A stretch of 12,454 nucleotides of DNA from an uncultured Paraprevotella sp. (GTDB lineage Bacteria; Bacteroidota; Bacteroidia; Bacteroidales; Bacteroidaceae). The DNA is taken from assembly GCA_910584955.1 (NCBI GenBank), contig CAJUDC010000075.1, positions 1-12,454 on the forward strand, read 5' to 3'. How positions within the stretch are numbered: the stretch's first letter is position 1; every line of letters begins with the position of its first letter. A program made the position numbers and the translations under genes. The notes under the pieces were generated by a model. It was given only the letters and a program-made list of their open reading frames with translations. It was not told the origin of the DNA and did not search any database. This document shows positions 6,589-12,454 of this stretch, piece by piece.

Positions 6589-6954
6589 ATGGAACCTGTG
6601 TTTACGTGGAATAGAAACTGTTTGTGGGCGATAGTCATGCTGTTGATTGTTGCCGGTAGTCTGCAAGCTCATGACAAGTACGTGGCAAGTAGAGGATCTT
6701 TCTATCGCCATCAGCCGGTTTCCGAATACGGGAATACCGTGAAAGGCAAAATGGCCACTTCCGCCTATCCTGTTCATCTGAAGGTGCAGGGGCGCGCCGT
6801 GTGCGTGCGCAGCGGTTATAACCAGGTGATTCCCGTCTATACCCAAAAAGGGGCGTTTTATGCGATGTTCCGGCTTACGAAAGGTATTAATTGGATTAAT
6901 GGTCTGCCGCGTGGTGTCTATTATATAAATAACAGAAAGATCACCATCTTATAG
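6589..6954 (+). CDS. Small exported protein resembling a free-standing C-terminal beta module
   Basis: A 121-residue protein with an N-terminal hydrophobic signal (CLWAIVMLLIVAGSLQA, cleavage expected after QA, about residue 27). The mature part is basic, about 95 residues, with two predicted beta blocks: YPVHLKVQGRAVCVRSGYNQ and a tail running from IPVYTQKGAFYAMF to GLPRGVYYINNRKITI. The tail lines up by eye with the end of the 859-residue surface protein upstream (V-YT--G, then GL--G-Y--N--K--I), so it looks like a T9SS-CTD-type module without a cargo domain. No function is known to me. It is first in the operon with two glycine-lipid acyltransferase genes, separated from the first by 8 nt. 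An alternative TTG start at 6571 would make the mRNA nearly leaderless and is less likely. Confidence 0.75.
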   Translation: MEPVFTWNRNCLWAIVMLLIVAGSLQAHDKYVASRGSFYRHQPVSEYGNTVKGKMATSAYPVHLKVQGRAVCVRSGYNQVIPVYTQKGAFYAMFRLTKGINWINGLPRGVYYINNRKITIL

Positions 6955-6962
6955 CGGTTTTC

Positions 6963-7784
6963 ATGAGGCAGGATAGTACCATCACCGAAATCGATCTGGA
7001 CAGTATCGTGCGGGAGAGGGCCGGTCGTAAGGCAAGGTTTGTGCCCCGTTTCGTAATTCATGCGCTGAAACGTCTTATTCATCAGGATTTTATTAATGAG
7101 TTCCTGCGTCGGGGCTACGTGGGAGTGGATTTCTGCGAACAGAGCCTGAAGTATCTCGATGCTTCGGTAGAGGTAGTGGGGGCGGAGAATCTGCCGCCTG
7201 CGGACGGAAGGCGTTATACGTTTGTTTCCAATCATCCTTTGGGGGCAATCGACGGGCTGGCACTCGGTATGGTGCTGGGGCGCCGTTACGACGGCAAGGT
7301 AAAATATCTGGTGAACGACTTGCTGATGAATCTGAAAGGCCTGGCGCCGCTGTGTATTCCCATTAACAAGATAGGCAAGCAGGCGCGGAATTTTCCGCAG
7401 ATGGTGGAAGACGGCTTCCGCTCGGACAATCATATTATCATGTTCCCGGCCGGATTATGCTCCCGCCGCATCGACGGGCAGATACGTGATCTGCCCTGGA
7501 AGAAGACATTTATCTCCAAAAGCGTGGAGACACGGCGTGATGTGGTGCCGATCCGCTTTGAGGGCCGGAATTCCGAACGGTTCTATACCGTGGCCGATAT
7601 TTGCAGCAAACTGCGTTTGAAGGTGAACCTGGCTATGCTGTTGCTGCCCGATGAGATGTACCGGGCCCGCCATGCCTGCTATCGGGTGGTGATAGGAAAA
7701 CCCATACCGTGGCAGACATTCGACAAATCGCGCCCTGCGGCAGCATGGGCCAAGTACGTACAGGAAGAGGTATATAAGTTATAG
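6963..7784 (+). CDS. glsA: GlsA-like lyso-glycine-lipid O-acyltransferase (PlsC superfamily)
   Basis: A 273-residue acyltransferase of the lysophospholipid acyltransferase superfamily. It probably adds a second fatty acid to the 3-hydroxyl of N-acyl-3-hydroxy-acyl-glycine, making glycine lipid at the inner membrane, the role of GlsA in Bacteroides thetaiotaomicron. The catalytic block is SNHPLGAIDG (89-98) with His91 and Asp97. The spacing is H-x5-D rather than the classical H-x4-D, apparently a feature of this acyltransferase subgroup. A glycerolipid-type FPAG block lies at 161-164 (FPAGLCSRR), and PIRFEGRNS (196-204) is a further conserved strand. The amphipathic hydrophobic stretches suit peripheral membrane binding, and no full membrane segment is evident. 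The pairing with a GlsB-like gene 18 nt downstream is the main reason for choosing glycine lipid over glycerolipid as substrate. Confidence 0.8.
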   Translation: MRQDSTITEIDLDSIVRERAGRKARFVPRFVIHALKRLIHQDFINEFLRRGYVGVDFCEQSLKYLDASVEVVGAENLPPADGRRYTFVSNHPLGAIDGLALGMVLGRRYDGKVKYLVNDLLMNLKGLAPLCIPINKIGKQARNFPQMVEDGFRSDNHIIMFPAGLCSRRIDGQIRDLPWKKTFISKSVETRRDVVPIRFEGRNSERFYTVADICSKLRLKVNLAMLLLPDEMYRARHACYRVVIGKPIPWQTFDKSRPAAAWAKYVQEEVYKL

Positions 7785-7802
7785 AAAAACATAAGCGTTA
7801 GT

Positions 7803-8789
7803 ATGGAAGAGATAATAGCTCCTGTAGACAGAGAATTGCTGAAGTCGGAACTGACGGAGGCAAAACGCCTCAGGATGACGAACAAAAGCCATAACGAAAT
7901 TTATGTGGTGACGTGGCAGAATTCACCCCATGTGGTGAGAGAGATAGGGCGTTTGCGGGAAATCGCCTTCCGGGCGGCCGGCGGCGGTACCGGGCTTGCT
8001 CTCGATCTGGATGAATTCGATACGATGGAAAATCCTTATAAACAGCTGGTGGTATGGAATCCCGAAGCAGAGGAAATCCTGGGCGGATACCGTTATCTGT
8101 TGGGGTCCGACGTGCAGTTGACACCGGAGGGCCAGCCTGTCCTGGCCACGTCGCATATGTTTCATTTCTCCGAGGAGTTCATGAAAAATTATATGCCCTA
8201 CACCATCGAGTTGGGTCGCTCCTTTGTCACGCTCGAATATCAGAGCTCGCGAATGGGAGCCAAGGGCCTCTTTGCATTGGATAATCTGTGGGACGGTTTG
8301 GGGGCGCTGACCGTGATTAAACCCAATGTCCGCTATTTCTTCGGTAAAATGACGATGTACCCTTCGTACGATCGGGAGGCACGGGATATGATTCTCTTCT
8401 TCCTGAACAAACATTTCGGCGATCCCGACCGGCTGATTATTCCGGTGAAACCGTTGAAAATTGAGAGCGATCCCGAAGAATTGAACCGCCTGTTCTGTAA
8501 AGAGGATTTCAAGGAAGACTATCGCATTCTGAACACCGAAGTGCGCAAGCGCGGTCTGAATATCCCTCCTCTGGTGAACGCCTATATGGGGCTATCTCCT
8601 ACGATGCGTATGTTCGGAACCGGCATAAACTATGGTTTCGGTGATGTTGAGGAGACCGGTATCCTCATCGCCGTGGATGAAATTCTGGCTGAAAAGCGGG
8701 TGCGTCATATCGACTCCTTTGCACGCGAGCATCCCGAAGCCGTGAAAATTACTTCGGGAGCCAATAAGGTGATATATCCCGTGAAATAA
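7803..8789 (+). CDS. glsB: GlsB-like glycine N-acyltransferase (hemolysin/OlsB-type GNAT)
   Basis: A 328-residue GNAT-fold protein of the hemolysin-like acyltransferase family (PF13444 type, related to ornithine-lipid OlsB). Its expected reaction is transfer of a 3-hydroxy-acyl group from acyl-ACP to glycine, giving the commendamide-like lyso-glycine lipid that GlsA then acylates. Family features are LREIAFRAAGGGTG (51-64) followed by LDLDEFD (67-73), the strand LVVWNPEAEEILGGYRYL (82-99) and the YTIELGRSFV block (133-142). The C-terminal 120 residues keep the longer form seen in Bacteroides GlsB. It follows glsA by 18 nt in the same operon. The substrate is assigned by family and by its partner; ornithine or another amino acid cannot be excluded by sequence alone. 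Its stop lies only 19 nt from that of the convergent dgt. Confidence 0.82.
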   Translation: MEEIIAPVDRELLKSELTEAKRLRMTNKSHNEIYVVTWQNSPHVVREIGRLREIAFRAAGGGTGLALDLDEFDTMENPYKQLVVWNPEAEEILGGYRYLLGSDVQLTPEGQPVLATSHMFHFSEEFMKNYMPYTIELGRSFVTLEYQSSRMGAKGLFALDNLWDGLGALTVIKPNVRYFFGKMTMYPSYDREARDMILFFLNKHFGDPDRLIIPVKPLKIESDPEELNRLFCKEDFKEDYRILNTEVRKRGLNIPPLVNAYMGLSPTMRMFGTGINYGFGDVEETGILIAVDEILAEKRVRHIDSFAREHPEAVKITSGANKVIYPVK

Positions 8790-8808
8790 GTTATGGGCCT
8801 TCCTTCGG

Positions 8809-10164
8809 TTAGACGATGGGGAGGCTCATTCCGTTTATCTTACGGTAAAGATCGAGGGCGTAGACGTCGGTCATGCCGGATATGTAATCCAGAACGGCCA
8901 TTACCCTTTCGTACAGGGTGGCGGCCTTTATTTCGTATTGAGCCGATACCCGGTTGATGAGCAGACGGGAATAGGTTTTATCGGGATGCGTCACAGCCTC
9001 TATCATTAAATCCGTAAGTGTGGTAATCACTTGGAAACCGGCCAGCTCGATGTCCACCACGTCTTTGCTGTGATAAATGCGCTTGTAGGCCGTCTGTTCA
9101 CAGGCTTCATAGGCGCGACGGGGTATGTCGCTGATGTGCCGGATGAGTGTTCCTTGGAATGTCCCGTTCAGGATCTGCTCTTCGTTTTCGACGAACACCT
9201 GCACGCATTCCCGTTCCAGACAGCCGATGGCGCATGAGCGGAGATAAACGATTTGTTCGTTCACGTCGGTGAGAATGCCCATGTTCTGTAGGATGCGTTC
9301 CCGTCTCTCCTGGGTGAAGAACCCCAACAGAAGCTCTTTTGTCTCCTCGTCGGTGAGGAGTTTCAGTTTATGTGCATCCTCAATATCCATAATTTCATAG
9401 CAGATGTCGTCTGCCGCTTCTACCAGATACACCAGGGGGTAGCGGGCAAAATGCAACGATCCGTCCGGCGTGTCATGGCGGATGATACCCAGTTCATCGG
9501 CAATTTTGCAGAAGTCCGCCGCCTCACTCTGAAAGAATCCGAATTTCTGTTTGGTGCCCGCCACGGTGGATTCGTATGGATATTTGACGATGGATGCCAA
9601 GGTGGAGTAAGTCATGACGAATCCCCCTTGACGGCGTCCCAGGAAGTGGTGCGTCAGCAAACGGAATGCGTTTGCATTGCCTTCGAAGTGCGTCAGATCG
9701 TTCCATTGGCTTGCAGATAACCGGTCGTCGGTATCGGGGTCATGGTAATGCTGTAGCCATTGTCCCTTGCCTTCGCTGAAGTACGTGGCGATGGCTTTCT
9801 CACCGGAATGCCCGAAAGGAGGATTGCCCAGGTCGTGAGCCAGGCAGGCTGCCGATACGATGGAACCCAGCTCGCAAACGTGCGTGTCCGTCAGCTCCGG
9901 GTGTTTGTCCAACAGCAGGCGGGAGACATCGTTCCCTAGCGAGCGTCCCACGCTCGACACCTCCAGACTGTGTGTAAGACGGTTATGGACGAAGACACTG
10001 CCGGGAAGCGGGAAAACCTGTGTCTTGTTCTGTAATCGGCGGAAGGGAGCCGAGAAAATCAGGCGGTCATAGTCGCGTTGAAACTCCGTGCGGTCGTCTT
10101 TGCGTCCTTGGTAAGCGTTTTCCAGTCCCAGGCGCTTGTTGGATAGTAATTGTTCCCAGTTCAT
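8809..10164 (-). CDS. dgt: Deoxyguanosinetriphosphate triphosphohydrolase (HD domain dNTPase)
   Basis: A 451-residue cytoplasmic dNTPase that hydrolyses dGTP, and often other dNTPs, to the nucleoside and triphosphate, adjusting the DNA precursor pool. The N-terminal signature is RTEFQRDYDRLIFSAPFRRL (25-44), then KTQVFPLPGSVFVHNRLTHS with the first metal His at 65, the HD pair in CLAHDLGNPPFGHSGE (His110, Asp111), and a final metal Asp at 251 or 252 in VEAADDICYE. All metal ligands are present and the length is normal for the dGTPase family. The ATG at 10164 is chosen (10167 is equally possible). The open frame extends 24 codons further, but that stretch is hydrophobic, atypical of the family and overlaps the promoter. 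The gene diverges from dut and converges on glsB. Confidence 0.95.
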   Translation of the reverse strand: MNWEQLLSNKRLGLENAYQGRKDDRTEFQRDYDRLIFSAPFRRLQNKTQVFPLPGSVFVHNRLTHSLEVSSVGRSLGNDVSRLLLDKHPELTDTHVCELGSIVSAACLAHDLGNPPFGHSGEKAIATYFSEGKGQWLQHYHDPDTDDRLSASQWNDLTHFEGNANAFRLLTHHFLGRRQGGFVMTYSTLASIVKYPYESTVAGTKQKFGFFQSEAADFCKIADELGIIRHDTPDGSLHFARYPLVYLVEAADDICYEIMDIEDAHKLKLLTDEETKELLLGFFTQERRERILQNMGILTDVNEQIVYLRSCAIGCLERECVQVFVENEEQILNGTFQGTLIRHISDIPRRAYEACEQTAYKRIYHSKDVVDIELAGFQVITTLTDLMIEAVTHPDKTYSRLLINRVSAQYEIKAATLYERVMAVLDYISGMTDVYALDLYRKINGMSLPIV

Positions 10165-10172
10165 CATCCGAA

Positions 10173-10192
10173 TACTTTTGAATGCAAAAGTA
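10173..10192. repeat. Perfect inverted repeat in the dgt leader/promoter
   Basis: TACTTTTG (10173-10180) and CAAAAGTA (10185-10192) are perfect inverted copies around AATG. Each arm is also a match to TAnnTTTG, one on each strand. It could be an operator, a symmetrical promoter or a short hairpin in DNA; the sequence alone does not decide. Confidence 0.6.
10185..10192 (-). promoter_or_regulatory. -7 element for dgt
   Basis: On the minus strand, TACTTTTG (10192 to 10185) matches TAnnTTTG and ends 17-20 nt before the two candidate ATG codons at 10167 and 10164. No good -33 TTTG is found 19-21 bp upstream. Confidence 0.55.
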
Positions 10193-10258
10193 ATGTAAAA
10201 AGGAATAGGTAGCAGCGCTTTTTTCATTAAAAACAAAGTGAATGTGGGCGGAATTGGT

Positions 10259-10266
10259 TATTTTTG
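10259..10266 (+). promoter_or_regulatory. -7 element for dut and the TPR lipoprotein gene
   Basis: TATTTTTG matches TAnnTTTG and gives a leader of about 28 nt before the ATG at 10299. The -33 region is not consensus. This promoter probably serves both dut and the gene that begins one base after it. Confidence 0.6.
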
Positions 10267-10298
10267 CACGATAATGATGATAAAACTTTTCTCCGAAA

Positions 10299-10733
10299 AT
10301 GAAAGTACGGATTATTAATACGTCTCACCATGCTCTTCCGGCCTACGCCACTGCTCTGTCTGCCGGAATGGATCTGCGTGCCAACCTGGAAAAGTCCGTC
10401 GACCTCCGTCCGTTGGAACGTTGTCTGGTGCCTACGGGACTTTATATAGCCTTGCCTCCGGGCATGGAGGCACAGGTGCGTCCCCGCAGCGGACTGGCTT
10501 TGAAGAAAGGCATAACGGTGCTGAACTCACCGGGTACGATTGATGCCGATTATCGCGGTGAAATCTGCGTTATTCTAGTGAATCTGTCCGATACGCCCTT
10601 TCGGATAGAAGACGGGGAGAGAGTGGCCCAGCTGGTTGTTGCCCGCCACGAACAAGTGGAATGGGAACCGGTGCAGGAACTTGACGATACCGATCGCGGG
10701 ACGGGGGGCTTCGGCCATACGGGAGCAAAGTAG
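10299..10733 (+). CDS. dut: dUTP diphosphatase (dUTPase)
   Basis: A 144-residue trimeric-type dUTPase that converts dUTP to dUMP and diphosphate, keeping uracil out of DNA and feeding dTMP synthesis. All five family motifs are present in order: AGMDLRA (22-28), PRSGLA (62-67), GTIDADYRGE (79-88) with the catalytic Asp in motif III, GERVAQLVV (105-113), and the Gly-rich C-terminal arm RGTGGFGHTG (132-141). Length and order match bacterial Dut, so the enzyme should be complete and active. It starts at the ATG at 10299. A short overlapping upstream reading frame begins at 10274. The next gene starts one base after its stop, so the two are co-transcribed and probably translationally coupled. Confidence 0.97.
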   Translation: MKVRIINTSHHALPAYATALSAGMDLRANLEKSVDLRPLERCLVPTGLYIALPPGMEAQVRPRSGLALKKGITVLNSPGTIDADYRGEICVILVNLSDTPFRIEDGERVAQLVVARHEQVEWEPVQELDDTDRGTGGFGHTGAK

Positions 10734-10734
10734 G

Positions 10735-12454
10735 ATGAAGAACACCGTGATGATAAAACATATAGTCCGGCTTTGTATGCTATGCGGGCTGTGTCTGCTG
10801 GCGGGATGCGCTTCAAGCCGGCAGCTCCGGACGTCGGTGGGGCGGACCGAAAGAACGGCGGCGGGAGGTGACGGAACGTCCGTTCATCGGTTGCCAGTCG
10901 AACAGCGCGAGCGGTTGTCCTATTTCTATCAGGAGGCTTTCAAGCATAAACAGGCCGGTCGTCACAGTGCGGCCTATGAGCTCTACCGGCATTGCTTGGA
11001 GATAGATCCCGAGTGTTCCGAGGCACTTTATGAAACGGGAATCTATCTGATGTATCTGCGCCGCGAGGAAGAAGGAGCGCACATGCTGGCCGAGGCCGTT
11101 CGGCTGGAGCCGGATAACGCCTGGTTTAAGGAGGCGCTGGCTTCTTATTACATCGGCAAGCGGGATGTGCAGCAGGCCATTCCCGTGTTGGAGGACCTGG
11201 CCTTACTCAGCCCTAAACGCACGGACGTACTTTCGCAACTCGTCACGCTGTATGTAAGCAGTGAGCAATATACCGAAGCGGTGCGGGTGCTGGAACGTAT
11301 AGAGGTGCTTGACGGTAAATCCGAGCAGGTAAGCCTGGAGAAATACCGGCTTTATATGGAACTGAAAGAGGAGGAGAAGGCTTTTCGGGAGTTGGAACTC
11401 CTGGCGGCGGAGTTCCCGAACGACCTTTCGTACAGGGTGCTCATCGGCAATCAGTATTTACAGCAGGACAAGCCTCGGCAGGCTTGGGACATCTTTCAGG
11501 AGGTGCGCCTCCGGGATGCCGGAAATCCGGCTTTGCAAATGGCGTTGCTGGATTATTATGAATATGTGAAAGACGATGCCTCCTATACGGCTCTTCGTGA
11601 TTCGTTGCTGTATGGAGAACATACGGACAACGGTCTGCGCGCCGGATTGTTGCGTGATCTCATTTTGCAGAAAAAGGAAAGTGCGGAGGGGAAAGCGCAG
11701 ATCGGAGAAATCTTCGACCGTATTTTGCGGAAAAAGCAGAAAAGCATCGACATGCTGGCGCTCTATGCCGCCTATCTGGTCAACGAAAAGGCCAGTCAGG
11801 ATTCTATTGCCGGCGTTATGAAACGGATTCTGGAGGTTGAGCCGGATAACAAGACGGCCCTGTTCCAGTTGTTGCAATATTACGGTAGCCGGAAAGAGGC
11901 TGCCGCCCTGGCCGATATTTGCCGGCAGGGCATCAATTATTATCCCGATCAACTGATGTTTTATTTTTACCTGGGCTTTGCCTGTTATCAGGCAGACCGG
12001 GTGGACGAGGCGTTGGAAGCGCTGGAGAGCGGGGCGAAACAGATCAACGGGACCGTCGAGCCGGCGGTTGTTTCGGATCTGTACTCCATGATGGGAGACT
12101 TGTATTATAAGAAAGGACGTAAGGAGGAAGCCTTTGCCGCCTACGATTCGTGCCTTGTGTATAAGGATGATAATGTGGGCTGTCTGAACAACTACGCCTA
12201 TTACCTGTCGCTGCATAACCGGGATATGGACAAGGCCGAGGAAATGAGCTACCGTGCCATCAAGGCCGAACCGGACAATCGTACCTATCTGGATACGTAT
12301 GCCTGGATCCTTTTCATGAAGGGGCGGTATACGGAAGCCCGTATTTATATTGATAAAGTTCTGGCACCGGGTTCGGAAGAGGACGGGGGGAGCATCAGCG
12401 GGGTGTTGTTGGAGCATGCCGGAGACATTTATTTTAAATGCGGAGAGAAGGAGA
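10735..12454 (+). CDS. TPR-repeat lipoprotein (partial, runs off the window)
   Basis: 573 residues are visible and the frame is open to the last base. The start is MKNTVMIKHIVRLCMLCGLC, then the lipobox LLAGC with Cys25 as the lipidated residue, so the mature protein should be anchored to the periplasmic face of a membrane. From about residue 61 onward it is built of tetratricopeptide repeats. The first is FYQEAFKHKQAGRHSAAYEL with LYRHCLEIDPE; another clear one ends AIKAEPDNRTYLDTYAW with ILFMKGRYTEAR. Such TPR solenoids act as protein-docking scaffolds, so a role in envelope assembly is likely but not demonstrated. The gene starts one base after dut. The visible tail (LLEHAGDIYFKCGEKE) looks like the beginning of another repeat, so the stop is probably not far beyond the window. 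Confidence 0.9.
   Translation, partial: MKNTVMIKHIVRLCMLCGLCLLAGCASSRQLRTSVGRTERTAAGGDGTSVHRLPVEQRERLSYFYQEAFKHKQAGRHSAAYELYRHCLEIDPECSEALYETGIYLMYLRREEEGAHMLAEAVRLEPDNAWFKEALASYYIGKRDVQQAIPVLEDLALLSPKRTDVLSQLVTLYVSSEQYTEAVRVLERIEVLDGKSEQVSLEKYRLYMELKEEEKAFRELELLAAEFPNDLSYRVLIGNQYLQQDKPRQAWDIFQEVRLRDAGNPALQMALLDYYEYVKDDASYTALRDSLLYGEHTDNGLRAGLLRDLILQKKESAEGKAQIGEIFDRILRKKQKSIDMLALYAAYLVNEKASQDSIAGVMKRILEVEPDNKTALFQLLQYYGSRKEAAALADICRQGINYYPDQLMFYFYLGFACYQADRVDEALEALESGAKQINGTVEPAVVSDLYSMMGDLYYKKGRKEEAFAAYDSCLVYKDDNVGCLNNYAYYLSLHNRDMDKAEEMSYRAIKAEPDNRTYLDTYAWILFMKGRYTEARIYIDKVLAPGSEEDGGSISGVLLEHAGDIYFKCGEKE

Noticed and set aside
10165..10236. A 24-codon hydrophobic N-terminal extension of Dgt
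   Set aside because: Dgt is cytoplasmic, the family begins near MNWEQLL, and the extension overlaps the promoter-like element.
11458..12417. A 319-codon minus-strand frame antisense to the TPR gene
   Set aside because: The plus-strand frame has a lipobox and regular TPR repeats; the antisense product shows no family features.
1..12454. CRISPR arrays, tRNA or rRNA genes, insertion sequences, integrases
   Set aside because: No regularly spaced direct repeats, cloverleaf or rRNA-like stretches, transposase frames or terminal repeats were seen on reading both strands.

Overview
The window comes from a gut-type Bacteroidales bacterium. The support is the repeated Bacteroidetes -7 promoter element (TAnnTTTG) just upstream of several genes, the lack of clear Shine-Dalgarno sites, a pair resembling the GlsA/GlsB glycine-lipid acyltransferases, secreted proteins ending in Bacteroidetes-style C-terminal beta modules, and a membrane-anchored AraC-type regulator. 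The window is roughly half G+C overall, with AT-rich patches inside one surface protein gene. The genus cannot be fixed from the sequence.

Layout. (a) 127-865: a toxin-first toxin-antitoxin pair (HigB/RelE-like toxin, Xre-type antitoxin) with its own promoter. It is closed by a bidirectional hairpin shared with the convergent regulator gene. (b) 865-3426: a multi-pass membrane AraC-type regulator on the minus strand, divergent from a secreted alpha/beta-hydrolase. Their -7 elements lie about 60 bp apart. (c) 3427-6493: a large secreted multidomain protein (chitobiase-like, OB-like, Ig-like and C-terminal sorting-like modules) followed 24 nt later by a 50-residue peptide gene and a strong terminator. 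(d) 6531-8789: an operon with a near-perfect promoter, encoding a small exported protein that resembles a free-standing C-terminal module, then GlsA-like and GlsB-like acyltransferases. GlsB would N-acylate glycine with a 3-hydroxy fatty acid and GlsA would O-acylate the product to give glycine lipid. (e) 8809-10164 (minus): dgt, a dNTP triphosphohydrolase. (f) 10299 to the end: dut (dUTPase), with a TPR lipoprotein gene starting one base after its stop codon and running off the window. dgt and dut diverge, so two nucleotide-pool enzymes share one control region that contains a perfect inverted repeat.

No rRNA, tRNA, CRISPR array, insertion sequence or integrase was seen. The most unusual items are the small exported protein heading the glycine-lipid operon, its resemblance to the tail of the neighbouring 859-residue surface protein, the base-composition mosaic inside that protein, and the orphan 50-residue peptide.
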